This document shows positions 30,201 through 38,071 of a DNA stretch of 64,000 nucleotides, one piece after another (the stretch's first letter is position 1; every line of letters begins with the position of its first letter). Position numbers and translations under genes: made by a program. The notes under the pieces were generated by a model, which was not told the origin of the DNA, did no database searches, and was given only the letters and a program-made list of their open reading frames with translations. The stretch spans positions 1,798,001 to 1,862,000 of the forward strand of contig NZ_AP018052.1 in NCBI RefSeq assembly GCF_002356355.1. The letters run 5' to 3'. Source of the DNA: Thiohalobacter thiocyanaticus. Its GTDB lineage: Bacteria > Pseudomonadota > Gammaproteobacteria > Thiohalobacterales > Thiohalobacteraceae.

Positions 30201-31012
30201 CCGAGGCGCGGCTGGCACCGCGTGATTTCAGCGGCGCGGTCGGACCGTCACGCGACGTGGTTGTGGTCACAGGCGAGGCACAGCAGACGCCGCGCTGGTC
30301 GGTACATACGCGGGTGACGCTGAGTCTGGGTGAGGCGGTCATGTTCGAGGGCTACGGCCTGACCGGCCGCCTCGCCGGCCGGATCGAGTTGATCGACGAG
30401 CCGGGCCAGCTGACCCGCGCCCGGGGTGAACTGCAGGTGGTCGACGGCAGTTATGCGGCCTACGGCCAGACGCTCGACATCACCCAGGGCCGGGTCATCT
30501 ACAGCGGGGGACCGGTGGACAATCCGGCGCTGGACGCCACCGCCGTGCGCCAGATCGACGAGGTCACCGCCGGCCTGCGGCTCGGAGGCTTCCTGCAGGA
30601 TCCGCAGCTGGAACTGTTTTCACGTCCGGCCATGGCCGAGGGCGATGTCCTGTCCTATCTGATGCTGGGCCGGCCCATGGCCGGGGCGAGCGGCGCCGAG
30701 GGTCAGCTGTTGATGCGGGCCGCCACCGCCATGGGGGTGAAGGGCGGTAACGCCCTGGCCGGGCAGATCGGCGAGACCCTGGGGCTGGACGAGGTCAGCG
30801 TCAGCGGCGGTGGCAGCGGGGGAACGGCGGAGGACACCTCGCTGGTGCTGGGCAAGTATCTCTCGCCGCGATTGTACGTGAACTACAGCGTGGGCCTGTT
30901 CGAGCACCTGAGCACGCTGAACCTGCGCTATGAACTCAGCCGGCGCTGGTCCCTGGAAAGCGAGCTCGGGGTGGAGTCCGGGGTGGACCTGCTGTTCAAC
31001 ATCGAACGCTGA
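27260..31012 (+). CDS. tamB: Translocation and assembly module subunit TamB
   Basis: Very long AsmA-like bridge protein anchored in the inner membrane that spans the periplasm and partners TamA. The 1250-aa length matches E. coli TamB (1259). One N-terminal helix (about 5-25, GWLVGGLLLLLLLALLWL) is followed by repetitive beta-rich sequence of alternating pattern. The conserved C-terminal DUF490 block is seen in GDVLSYLMLGRPM, TLGLDEVSVSG and LVLGKYLSPRLYVNYSVGLF. The GTG start (27260) overlaps the tamA TGA (GTGA), which indicates translational coupling. Confidence 0.95.
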   Translation: MTALRRIGWLVGGLLLLLLLALLWLTLTPSGLRTGLALTARLVPGELGWKEVSGRLAGPLQIHGLHFRGAAGDYRLQRLDFDWSPTALADMTLAVERLHLDGLRLAPALTPGTPSAAAEQSALPDIRLPLRIRLRDVQLNGMEFIPADGAGQRIERLQFSADAAGSRVTLQQLELALSGVTVQASGRIALDSGSQTQLDFQWHAALPDLPAYAGAGALRGTPELLVLTHRLEQPAPAGLALQIRQPLRAPDWTLDLSLPMTALQRFAPGLPAHALGLTLQAGGDLSAARFEASLVSDHPDLQEQPLSLKGRLRHSDWNHYHLETAELQLAGSRLQVNADWTLDTASGRLELDWPTLAWPPLTPVFSAADGRLVWQGGVQDFTLELQTALAGQAVPAAQLALQGRGDAEGFSLDRFRAGLLDGQVQGEGRIGWADALDWRLRLSAQDIDPGRHWPDWPGRLSATLESGGEVRGEALTANVALQQLDGELRGLPLVGSGSLALGPDGWRFADLALRTGENRLTLNGGPHEADGMRWWLDFPELADTLPGIRGAVAGQGRLRGVWPQSRLTGELRLEALERADLMMAQAELGFDAGLGSPDAPLQFQLQGRDWQWQARELASVSAELSGSLADHRLQLEADGPSHGLQLTLNGNWQAPDWSGRIARFDWTLPETGTWTLQEAVAMTLGPEAARVDPVCWQQAAAALCLEGHAAQAWSDWQADVRLDGLPLNRLQPWLPVGVVFDSTLSARLSAQQTEGRLRSEGRFDLPAGTVAWGEGEGRQQLPHGAATVDWRLDAAGLQADARLGLLEQDRLTAEVTLPGFRPGAALDQQRMAGRLQGEVRRLEVIELFVPALTRVQGQLDIDSRIAGRLLAPELQLGARLHEAALWVPAAGIHLEDIGLQLDSAADGQLRLRGGARSGAGRIGLDGTLDLTRLPDWRLQLGVQGEDFLVLDIPEARLPVSPDLELKVQPPRIDLAGRVHVPEARLAPRDFSGAVGPSRDVVVVTGEAQQTPRWSVHTRVTLSLGEAVMFEGYGLTGRLAGRIELIDEPGQLTRARGELQVVDGSYAAYGQTLDITQGRVIYSGGPVDNPALDATAVRQIDEVTAGLRLGGFLQDPQLELFSRPAMAEGDVLSYLMLGRPMAGASGAEGQLLMRAATAMGVKGGNALAGQIGETLGLDEVSVSGGGSGGTAEDTSLVLGKYLSPRLYVNYSVGLFEHLSTLNLRYELSRRWSLESELGVESGVDLLFNIER

Positions 31013-31032
31013 TCCTTGACGTTAGGAGAGAG

Positions 31033-31180
31033 CAACGCAGAGGGCGCAGAGGCGCGGAGACGCAAAGGTCATAAAATAAAGGGTAGGCCGGGATAAGCCA
31101 GCATTTCCGGCAGACGTAGGTTGGGCTTCATTCCATTTCATAATGCTCAGCGTCTCAGCGCCTCTGCGCCCTCTGCGTTT
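31033..31180. repeat. Inverted pair of CGCAGAG-type intergenic repeats
   Basis: The left copy 31033-31075 reads caacgcagagggcgcagagg and continues gcggagacgcaaagg. The right copy 31148-31180 is its inverse (cgcctctgcgccctctgcg). They flank a 70-bp core between the convergent tamB and chalcone-isomerase-like genes. The same family appears at 3428-3443, 39634-39715 and, degenerate, at 14091-14117. Confidence 0.75.
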
Positions 31181-31223
31181 ATAGCATCAGTTTCAGCAGT
31201 GACCGCTGCCCCCCGGCTGGATA

Positions 31224-31778
31224 TCAGCCATTGTCGTCCAGAATCCCGCCCGGCCCCAACCAGATGCCCAGATACAGTCGGGCCAGTTCCGGGTCGGGCT
31301 GGAACAGCACCTGCCGGCCGTTGTGGTCGAGTGTCAGGCCGCTGTCCCGGAGGCGGCACAGACGGTAGCGGTCGCCGGCCCGGATATCGACATAGGCCGC
31401 GTGCAACCGCGCCAGTCCGTCACTGAACGCCTGCAGTCGAGGCGTCGGGTGCTGCCGTTCCAGGATATGGTGTGCCGCCTCGATCAGGATTTCCCGCTCC
31501 AGGTCGCGATGGTAGCGGGCCTCGATGCAGGTGCTGGCATCGGCGGCTAGCAGCTGCGGCAGCGGCTGTGGCGCGGGGGCGTAGACACCGAGACTGTAGA
31601 CCCGGAACAGGCCGGCATAACGGATGGTATCCTGCCGGATCAGTGACAGGCGATCCTCCCCGACCTCGACCGCGACCGGCAATGGCGCCTCCGCCTGCGC
31701 CGGTGTCGCCAGGGCCAGCAGCAGACCGGCCAGCCAGGTCCGGAGACGACACAGATACAACATGGCGACAGTTTTCAT
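31224..31778 (-). CDS. Chalcone-isomerase-like exported protein
   Basis: A 184-aa protein with a signal peptide (cleavage likely after PAQA, about 28). The bacterial chalcone-isomerase-like fold is suggested by IRYAGLFRVYSLGVYAP (about 52-68), LEIRYHRD-type spacing (CIEARYHRDLEREIL), YVDIRAGDRYRLC and LARLYLGIWLG at the C terminus. The catalytic function of these bacterial homologues is not known to me. The ATG at 31778 overlaps the stop of the DUF3833 gene (ATGA). It is the last gene of the six-gene lipid operon. Confidence 0.75.
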   Translation of the reverse strand: MKTVAMLYLCRLRTWLAGLLLALATPAQAEAPLPVAVEVGEDRLSLIRQDTIRYAGLFRVYSLGVYAPAPQPLPQLLAADASTCIEARYHRDLEREILIEAAHHILERQHPTPRLQAFSDGLARLHAAYVDIRAGDRYRLCRLRDSGLTLDHNGRQVLFQPDPELARLYLGIWLGPGGILDDNG

Positions 31779-32329
31779 GGTGCGGTCGTCCCGGGATCGG
31801 TCTTCACGAACACCAGGGTGACCTCGCCCAGCCGGATACCCCATTTGCGCATGGTGGCCCGGTTGATCATCACCCGCTCGTCCTGCAGGAACATCCAGTC
31901 GTCGAAGTGCACGACATAGTGTTTCCCGCCCACTTCCAGCCGCAGTTTGTATTCCCAGTTCAGCGCATTGCCGTACTGGGCCCCGCGGGCGACCCCGACC
32001 ACGTCGTCGGCCCGGCCCTCGTAATGATGTTCATCCAGCCGGTGAATGCGCCAGATGCGCTGCTGGCGCTCGCCGTCGGCATAGACGAAGTCCTCCTGCA
32101 GCACCAGTTCGTCGCCTTCCATACGGCCGTCGATATCGACGCGAAAGCGGCGCTTCACTTCGCCGCGCCGGTTCTGGAACATGCCCCAGGCCTGCAGCTC
32201 GCCCAGGAAATACTCCTCCAGCACCAGCGGCGGCTGCTGACCCTGATAGTCCTGTGCCTGCATGTGACTACAACCGGCGCTCAGCAGCAGGCTGCAGGCG
32301 ATCAGAATCAGTACGGGCAATCTTGTCAT
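31775..32329 (-). CDS. DUF3833 family lipoprotein
   Basis: A 184-aa protein with a lipoprotein signal: LILIACSLLLSAGC, lipobox Cys at 20. The mature part contains GMFQNRRGEVKRRFRVDIDG, DFVYADGERQQRIWRIHRLDEHHYEG and VHFDDWMFLQDERVMINRATMRKWGI, which are the conserved blocks I associate with DUF3833. Its biochemical role is unknown. GGAGGAG sits 4-10 bases before the ATG. It overlaps the MFS gene by 62 bp, so the operon is tightly packed. Confidence 0.8.
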   Translation of the reverse strand: MTRLPVLILIACSLLLSAGCSHMQAQDYQGQQPPLVLEEYFLGELQAWGMFQNRRGEVKRRFRVDIDGRMEGDELVLQEDFVYADGERQQRIWRIHRLDEHHYEGRADDVVGVARGAQYGNALNWEYKLRLEVGGKHYVVHFDDWMFLQDERVMINRATMRKWGIRLGEVTLVFVKTDPGTTAP

Positions 32330-33644
32330 CGGTCTCCTCCCGGGAACGGGCGCTGTCGCGCAGGGTGAGCAAATTGGTCTCGGTCAACGGCAGCCGCCAC
32401 ACCAGCCAGGTGGCGTAGAGCTTGATGATCACCGGCAGCAGGGCATAGAGCAGCGTCAGCCACAGTGTCTGTGTCGCTGTCGCGGGCTGTCCCGATTCGA
32501 ATCCGGACAGCGATAGCAGGGGGAAGGCGATGCCCACGGCCATCGCCAGCGCCAGCTTGGTGAGCAGGCTCCACAGACCGAAGAGGGTGCCGGTGCGGTG
32601 CTGACCGGACACCAGCCGCTGCTGTTCGGCGACATCGGCCTGGATCGAGGCCGGCAGCGCCATGTCGATGCCCAGGCTGGCGCCGGTGAGCAGGCAGATG
32701 AGGGTGAAGGCGGCGACGTCCCCCGGCCCCAGCACGAGCACGCCGAGGAAGGCGAGACTGGCCAGCAGCATGGACAGGGCCCAGGTGCGGGCCTTGCCCA
32801 GGCGGCGCGCCAGCGCCTGCCACAGGGGCAGGGCGACCAGGCCGCTGAAGAAGTAGGCGCCGAGAAACAGCGGCAGCGAAGCCCCGGCCTGCAGCACCGT
32901 TTCCACATACAGAATGATCAGCGAGGCGGGGATGGCGTTGGCCATGCTGTTGCTGAAGAAGGCCAGCGACAGCCGCCGCAGCAGGGGATCCTCCATCAGT
33001 GCCCGCAGATAACCGGGCGCGGTGGCCCGTCGCGGTCCCGGTGCCGGTGTGCCCGCCAGCGTGACCAGCACCGCCGTCGGCAGCAGGAGGTACAGCAGCC
33101 AGGCCGCGTTCTGCATCAACCGGGCCAGCTGATCCGTGTGTCCGGTCAGCAGGGGCAGGGCGATCATCAGCATCGTGCCGAGGATGGTGAAGGCCTCGCG
33201 CGCGACGGTCACACTGGTGCGTGCATGATAGGCCTGGGTCAACTCCGCGCCCCAGGCCAGGTAGGGCACGGTGATCAGGGTCCAGCCGGTGTAACTGACC
33301 AGGCTCCACAGGAACAGGTAGGCGCCGCCGACATCGGCCGGCGGCATGAACAGACGGCTGATGCCGAACAGCAGCAGCAGGGTGCCGGCCAGCATCAGCG
33401 GCCGCAGCAGGCGCGAACCCTGGGAACTGCGGTCGCACCAGTAGCCGATCAATGGATCGGTGAACACATCCAGCGAGCGCGCCAGCAGGATGGCAATGCC
33501 CGCCGCCGCCAGTCCCACCTCCGGCAGGCCGGCGTAGAATGCGGGCAGGAACACGTACAGCGGCAGCCCGAGCGCGGCCAGCGGCAGCCCGGTCACGCCG
33601 TAGGCCAGCAGGGTGCGCTGCCAGTGCGGCAGGGTCAGGGGCAC
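32268..33644 (-). CDS. MFS transporter, GPH (MelB-like) type
   Basis: A 458-aa protein with 12 predicted helices. DVFTDPLIGYWCDRS (about 56-70) is the cytoplasmic loop motif of the glycoside-pentoside-hexuronide/cation symporter family. PYLAWGAELTQAYHARTSVTVAREAF and a second-half GIDMALPASIQADVAEQQR also fit. I start it at GTG 33644, which overlaps the methyltransferase stop by 10 bp; a more upstream TTG (33707) would add a non-conserved tail. Its presence in a lipid-modification operon argues against a simple sugar substrate; a lipid or lipid-derived substrate is conceivable (inference). Confidence 0.85.
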   Translation of the reverse strand: MPLTLPHWQRTLLAYGVTGLPLAALGLPLYVFLPAFYAGLPEVGLAAAGIAILLARSLDVFTDPLIGYWCDRSSQGSRLLRPLMLAGTLLLLFGISRLFMPPADVGGAYLFLWSLVSYTGWTLITVPYLAWGAELTQAYHARTSVTVAREAFTILGTMLMIALPLLTGHTDQLARLMQNAAWLLYLLLPTAVLVTLAGTPAPGPRRATAPGYLRALMEDPLLRRLSLAFFSNSMANAIPASLIILYVETVLQAGASLPLFLGAYFFSGLVALPLWQALARRLGKARTWALSMLLASLAFLGVLVLGPGDVAAFTLICLLTGASLGIDMALPASIQADVAEQQRLVSGQHRTGTLFGLWSLLTKLALAMAVGIAFPLLSLSGFESGQPATATQTLWLTLLYALLPVIIKLYATWLVWRLPLTETNLLTLRDSARSREETDDKIARTDSDRLQPAAERRL

Positions 33645-34861
33645 GGCGGCCGGATCAGGGTGGTCTGCATCAGATCGATGCGTCCGGTCATGAAGCCGGC
33701 CTCGCAATAGGCCAGGTAGTAGTGCCAGAGGCGGACAAACCGATCGTCGAAGCCCTGTTCCCGGACCCGGTTGCGGTTGAGCATGAAGCGGTGGTCCCAG
33801 TGGCGCAGGGTGCGGGCATAGTCCTCGCCCCGGAACTCGCAGCGGCTGATCTGGAACCCGGCGCGGGCGGCGTGGGCGGCGAACACCGGTACCGAGGGCA
33901 GCATGCCGCCGGGGAAGATGTATTTCTGGATGAAGTCGGCGCGCCGCACATAGCGCGCGAAGACGGCCGGGTCGATGGTGATGACCTGCAGAGCCGCACG
34001 GCCGCCGGGGCGCAGGCAGTTGAACACTGAAGTGAAGAAATCCGGCCAGTACTCGGTGCCGACGGCCTCGAACATCTCGATCGAAACCACATGATCGAAG
34101 CGGCCGCGTACATCCCGGTAGTCCTGCAGCCGCAGCTCGACGCGCGTGTTCAGGCCGGCGGCCGCGATGCGCGCGCGGGCATACTCATACTGGGCCGGCG
34201 ACAGGGTGATGCCGGTGACGCGGTGGCCGCGGCGGCCGGCGTACTCGACAAAGCCGCCCCAGCCACAGCCGATCTCGAGGATGTGATCGCCGGGTGCGGC
34301 GTGCAGCGAGTCCAGCAACTCGGCGTACTTGCGCGTCTGGGCCGCCTCCAGCGCCTCGTCGGGCCGGGCGAAGCGGGCACCGGAGTAGGTCATGCCGGGA
34401 TCAAGCCAGAGCCGGTAGAAGTCGTTGCCCAGGTCGTAGTGCCGGCGGATGTTGCGGCGGCTGCCGCGCCGGGTGTTGGCGCGCAGCCGGTGCTGCAGCC
34501 GGTCCAGCCCCGCCAGCGTCTGGCGCCCCGGGAAGGCCGCGCGCATGTGACGTTCATTGAGCGCCAGGACCTGCAGGGTGTCCGCCAGCCGGGTGCTGGA
34601 CCAGTCGCCGCGCAGATAGGCCTGTGCCAGGCCCATGCCGGCATTGGCGATCAGCCGCAGGCTGAAACGCGCCGGACGCTGCAGTCGCATCACGCCGGCG
34701 GGTCCTTCCTGCTCACCGATGAAATCGAACCGGCGGCCGTCGGCCAGTTCCAGACGCAGGGAACCGATGCGGATGGCGCGCAGCAGGGGCAGCAGCAGCC
34801 GCAATGCGACGGGAAGCTGTTGCAGCTGCGGTTCGAGACGCAGCACCTTTTCTGTGGTCAT
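33635..34861 (-). CDS. Cfa-like SAM-dependent fatty-acyl methyltransferase
   Basis: A 408-aa protein of the cyclopropane-fatty-acyl-phospholipid synthase family. It has NIRRHYDLGNDFYRLWLD (137-154), the SAM-binding ILEIGCGWGG (194-203) and YIFPGGMLPS (314-323). Three sites differ from true cyclopropane synthases such as E. coli Cfa: YSCAYW is YSGARF (Cys replaced by G161), MFEHVG is MFEAVG (263-268), and LHTIG is LQVIT (291-295). Those positions form the bicarbonate site in E. coli Cfa, so I infer a different methyl-transfer product (methyl-branched or furan fatty acid precursor). Start ATG overlaps the DUF1365 stop (ATGA). Confidence 0.88.
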   Translation of the reverse strand: MTTEKVLRLEPQLQQLPVALRLLLPLLRAIRIGSLRLELADGRRFDFIGEQEGPAGVMRLQRPARFSLRLIANAGMGLAQAYLRGDWSSTRLADTLQVLALNERHMRAAFPGRQTLAGLDRLQHRLRANTRRGSRRNIRRHYDLGNDFYRLWLDPGMTYSGARFARPDEALEAAQTRKYAELLDSLHAAPGDHILEIGCGWGGFVEYAGRRGHRVTGITLSPAQYEYARARIAAAGLNTRVELRLQDYRDVRGRFDHVVSIEMFEAVGTEYWPDFFTSVFNCLRPGGRAALQVITIDPAVFARYVRRADFIQKYIFPGGMLPSVPVFAAHAARAGFQISRCEFRGEDYARTLRHWDHRFMLNRNRVREQGFDDRFVRLWHYYLAYCEAGFMTGRIDLMQTTLIRPPCP

Positions 34862-35628
34862 GAACTGAACTCCTTGCGGGGCGGTGAGGGTTTGGGATGG
34901 AAGGGCACCCGTCGCAGCCACAGCTTCAGGGCCTGCCAGTGGATCATGGCCATGATCTTGAAGGTCATCAGCGGCATGCGCAGGGCGAGTGCCAGCCAGG
35001 TGCGGTCGCTGAGCGGGCGGCGCCGGCCGGTCTGCACCGCGGCCAGCAGCAGCCGGCCCTGCTGATATTCCCGGATGACGTACTGCAGGCGCGCGTCCGG
35101 GCGCGACAGCCGGAAGTGGTAGCGCGCCTGCATGTCGATGAAGGGCGAGACATGAAACCGCTTGTCGTGCTCGCCCGTGACCGGCCAGGCGAGCTGCGCT
35201 CCCTGTGCATGCAGGATGTAGGTATGGGACTCGCCGAAGGTGTTGTGCACCTCGCACAGGATGGCGATCAGCCCGCCGTCGGCGGCTTCGACATACCACA
35301 GGCTGAGCGGATTGAAGCCATAGCCCAGCAGCCGGGGGAAGCACAGCAGGTGGATGCGGGTGCCGGCAGACGGCAGACCGGCAGCGTCCAGCAGGCGTTC
35401 GGCCCAGGCGCGCAGGCTGCTGCCGTCGCGCGGACCGTGATCGCGGTCGTGGAAACTGAACAGATTGAAGCGATTGTGCGAGAACAGCCGACAGTGCGCG
35501 GCCGCCGCGTCGATGCGATCGACGTCGATGTAGAGACTGAACACCCGGTAGCGGAACCGGTAGGCCGCGGGAAAACAACGTCGGTGCATGACCTCGCCCG
35601 CATAGATGCACCCCGCCGCGGTCACCAT
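34858..35628 (-). CDS. DUF1365 family protein
   Basis: A 256-aa protein with the family features CIYAGEVMHRRCFPAAYRFRY (near the N terminus), FNLFSFHDRDHG, RLLGYGFNPLSLWY, CEVHNTFGESHTY and FHVSPFIDMQARYHFRL. DUF1365 proteins are regularly encoded between a flavin amine oxidase and a Cfa-like enzyme, and are thought to act on the same lipid substrate. No biochemical activity is assigned. The ATG (35628) lies one base after the TGA of the upstream gene (TGACATG). The C-terminal hydrophobic stretch may associate with the membrane. Confidence 0.87.
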   Translation of the reverse strand: MVTAAGCIYAGEVMHRRCFPAAYRFRYRVFSLYIDVDRIDAAAAHCRLFSHNRFNLFSFHDRDHGPRDGSSLRAWAERLLDAAGLPSAGTRIHLLCFPRLLGYGFNPLSLWYVEAADGGLIAILCEVHNTFGESHTYILHAQGAQLAWPVTGEHDKRFHVSPFIDMQARYHFRLSRPDARLQYVIREYQQGRLLLAAVQTGRRRPLSDRTWLALALRMPLMTFKIMAMIHWQALKLWLRRVPFHPKPSPPRKEFSS

Positions 35629-35629
35629 G

Positions 35630-36922
35630 TCAGGCCGCGCCTCGACGATCAAGCCCGGTCACCCAGGGCGGCTGCACACCCAGCCGGTCGGCGACCTCCA
35701 CCGCCGAGCGCAGGGCGTCCTCATGAAAGCCGTAGCCGAAGTAGGAGCCGCACAGCCACAGGCCGTCACGGCCCTGCAGCGATTGCAGTTGCGGCTGCCG
35801 GCGCAGGGCCTCGCTGTCATAGACCGGATGGTGATAGACCATGCGGGCATGCACGGTGTCCGGCGCCGGCTCCTGCAGCGGGTTGAGGGTGACGAAATAC
35901 GGCTGTGGGTTGTCGAGTCGCTGCAGCCGGTTCATCCAGTAGGTCACGCAGACTGCGCGGCTGCCGGAGGTGTCAACTTCGGAACGGTAGTTCCAGGCCG
36001 ACCAGACCCGGCGCAACCGCGGCATCAGGCGACTGTCGCTGTGCAGCACCGCCTGGTTCTCCTGATAGCGGAAGCCGGCCAGCGGCGCACGCGCGGCGCG
36101 CAACCCGGGGGAGAGCATGGCCCAGGCCTCGTCGGCGTGACAGGCCAGCACGACCTGATCGAAGTTGCCGAGTTCGCCGTCGGCGGTGTGCAGGGACCAG
36201 CGCCCGTCATCGCCGCGCCGGATCTGTTCCACCGGGCAGTCCCGCACGGCCCGCTGCCCGAGATCCCGCAGCATGGCCTTGACGTAGAGATAACTGCCGC
36301 CGCTCACCGTGCGCCACTGCGGCCGGTTGCGCAGGCTGAGCAGGCCGTGATTGGCGAAGAAGCGGCTGAAGCTGTGCATGGGATAGGCCAGCATGGCTTC
36401 CAGCGGGCAGGACCAGATCGCCGCCGCCATCGGCAGCAGATAGTGGTCACGCAGTTCGCGACCGTAACCTTGGTGTTCGAGGAAACCGCCCAGGGTCAGG
36501 GACGAGGTCTGCTGCAGCTGGCGGGTGGCCCGGCGGTTGAAGTCGAGGATCTCGCGCAGCATGCGCAGATGGCGCGGATCGGTCAGGCTGCCGGGGCGGG
36601 CGAACAGCGTCTGCAGACTGCTACCGGCGTATTCGATGCTGCCGGCGTCGATGGACGCCGAGAAGGACATGTCCGTGGGCTGGGTGTCCACCCCCAGCCA
36701 GTCGAACAGCCGGGTCAGGAGGGGGTAGTTCGGCTCATTGTAGACAATGAAACCGGTGTCCACGGGCACGCTGCCCGCCTTGCTGTCCACCTCCACGGTA
36801 TGGGTGTGGCCACCGATGTAGGCATTGCGCTCCACCAGGGTGACATCGTAGCGCTCCCGTAGCAGCCAGGCTGTGCTCAGACCCGCCACACCGGCGCCGA
36901 TCACCGCAATCCGATCCTTCAT
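35630..36922 (-). CDS. FAD-dependent amine-oxidase-like oxidoreductase
   Basis: A 430-aa flavoprotein. The N terminus IAVIGAGVAGLSTAWLLRER (5-24) with ERNAYIGGHTHT (31-42) is a Rossmann FAD motif of the flavin amine oxidase/desaturase group. DTGFIVYNEPNYP, YLLPMAAAIWSCP and the C-terminal LWLCGSYFGYGFHEDALRSAVEVADRL (about 387-413) are typical of the subfamily found beside DUF1365 and Cfa-like genes. A plausible role is oxidation or desaturation of a fatty acyl chain before or after methylation (inference). It is the first gene of the six-gene operon and is preceded by B12-regulator-type operators. Confidence 0.88.
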   Translation of the reverse strand: MKDRIAVIGAGVAGLSTAWLLRERYDVTLVERNAYIGGHTHTVEVDSKAGSVPVDTGFIVYNEPNYPLLTRLFDWLGVDTQPTDMSFSASIDAGSIEYAGSSLQTLFARPGSLTDPRHLRMLREILDFNRRATRQLQQTSSLTLGGFLEHQGYGRELRDHYLLPMAAAIWSCPLEAMLAYPMHSFSRFFANHGLLSLRNRPQWRTVSGGSYLYVKAMLRDLGQRAVRDCPVEQIRRGDDGRWSLHTADGELGNFDQVVLACHADEAWAMLSPGLRAARAPLAGFRYQENQAVLHSDSRLMPRLRRVWSAWNYRSEVDTSGSRAVCVTYWMNRLQRLDNPQPYFVTLNPLQEPAPDTVHARMVYHHPVYDSEALRRQPQLQSLQGRDGLWLCGSYFGYGFHEDALRSAVEVADRLGVQPPWVTGLDRRGAA

Positions 36923-36935
36923 TGCACTTGCACCT

Positions 36936-36982
36936 GTACAAGTATTTGACTAAATACGAAGTCTTTGTACAAGTATTGTACA
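36936..36982 (-). promoter_or_regulatory. Tandem operator upstream of the six-gene lipid operon
   Basis: On the minus strand TGTACAATACTTGTAC occupies 36982-36967, identical in all 16 bases to the site at 38024-38039. A partial second copy (AATACTTGTAC, 36946-36936) follows with an offset of 31 bp, about three helical turns. A weak promoter, TTGTAC (36972-36967), 17 bp, TCAAAT (36949-36944), would overlap both. The remainder of the 36923-37094 gap shows no gene. Confidence 0.7.
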
Positions 36983-37094
36983 GATATTGCCGGGATGCAA
37001 CGGATTCAGGGGCGGGGAAATGTCACGTTTTCAACACAATCGGTATTCAGCCTTCTGCTTGTTGTTTATGTGGTGATTTTCCTGGCGGAGACGC

Positions 37095-38000
37095 TCAGGT
37101 GCCGGAGTGGAGCCCGGCGCGGATGCTGCGCAGTGCCGGCAGGGCATCGGTGCCGACCGGCACCGCGCCGGCAGCGGCCAGTTCACGGGCATGGGTGACC
37201 GCATACTGACCGCCGATGAACAGGGGAATGTCCAATGCCCCGATCAGGGCCGGGAGTTCCTGCTCGACGACCTTCTTCGACGGGCGTGTGGACATGGACA
37301 GGATCACGCCTTCTGCTGCGGTCGCGTCGGCCACCGCGGTCAGTTCCGACAGCGGCATGTCCGGTCCCAGCATGACCAGCCGCAGGCCGTGACTGACCGC
37401 GGTGACCGCGAACAGCAGCATACCCAGCTCATGGTGCTCACCCGAGGGACTGCACAGGATCAGTCGCGGACCATGGCTCTGCAGGTTGCTGTGATGCAGC
37501 CGGGCGCCTAGCTTCTTGCGCAGGTAGGCGGTGAAGAAATGTTCCTGGGCAATGCCGGTATCCGATTGCTTCCAGCAGTTGCCCAGATGCTGCAACAGTG
37601 GGCGGATGAGCAGGGTATTGACGGTATCGATGGGGTAGAGGCCGAGGATTTCCTGGTACGCCTGTTCCAGGGTGCGTTCGTCAAAGCGGCCGATCGCCTC
37701 AAGCATCCGGGCGCGGTGCGTCTCCCAGATGTCGGCGTTGTCCTCGCGTATGCCGGCCGCTTCGGGAGCGCCCTGTTTGAGGCTGCGTACCACCTGGCTG
37801 ATGGACTGACCCTCGTTCAGCAGTGTCGTCACCTGCTGGATGAGACGGATGTCATCGTCGCTGTAGAGGCGATGTCCGCTGTCGGTACGGTGCGGTTGCA
37901 ACAGGCCGTAACGGCGCTCCCAGGCGCGCAGGGTGACGGGGTTGACGCCGGTGATCTCGGCCACATTGCGGATTGGGTAGTAGTGCGCTTGGGTTTCCAT
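37095..38000 (-). CDS. MerR-family regulator with B12-binding domain (CarH/LitR type)
   Basis: A 301-aa regulator. The N-terminal MerR helix-turn-helix is YPIRNVAEITGVNPVTLRAWERRYGLL (8-34) with the wing HRLYSDDDIRLI (43-54). The helical cap has W143 and E153-H154, the Wx9EH motif that contacts the upper face of adenosylcobalamin. The Rossmann part has GEHHELG (187-193), i.e. ExHxxG with H190 as lower cobalt ligand. All residues of light-sensing CarH/LitR repressors are therefore present. Start ATG 38000. It is divergent from the SDR gene and next to the lipid operon. A light-relieved repressor of both is the likely role. Confidence 0.92.
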   Translation of the reverse strand: METQAHYYPIRNVAEITGVNPVTLRAWERRYGLLQPHRTDSGHRLYSDDDIRLIQQVTTLLNEGQSISQVVRSLKQGAPEAAGIREDNADIWETHRARMLEAIGRFDERTLEQAYQEILGLYPIDTVNTLLIRPLLQHLGNCWKQSDTGIAQEHFFTAYLRKKLGARLHHSNLQSHGPRLILCSPSGEHHELGMLLFAVTAVSHGLRLVMLGPDMPLSELTAVADATAAEGVILSMSTRPSKKVVEQELPALIGALDIPLFIGGQYAVTHARELAAAGAVPVGTDALPALRSIRAGLHSGT

Positions 38001-38017
38001 GCCGTGTCCCGTGCCGG

Positions 38018-38071
38018 TTGACTTGTACAATACTTGTACGATAATTATACACCAGTTTTGCACAGTGCCAA
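38018..38071. promoter_or_regulatory. Divergent promoters with shared B12-regulator operator
   Basis: Plus strand: -35 TTGACT (38018-38023), 16-bp spacer, -10 GATAAT (38040-38045), driving the SDR operon. The spacer is exactly the operator TGTACAATACTTGTAC (38024-38039). Minus strand: -35 TTGGCA (38071-38066), 16-bp spacer, -10 TATAAT (38049-38044), driving the MerR gene. The two -10 boxes overlap, and the operator lies just downstream of the regulator's -10. One bound dimer or tetramer could therefore control both genes, giving autoregulation. Confidence 0.75.
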
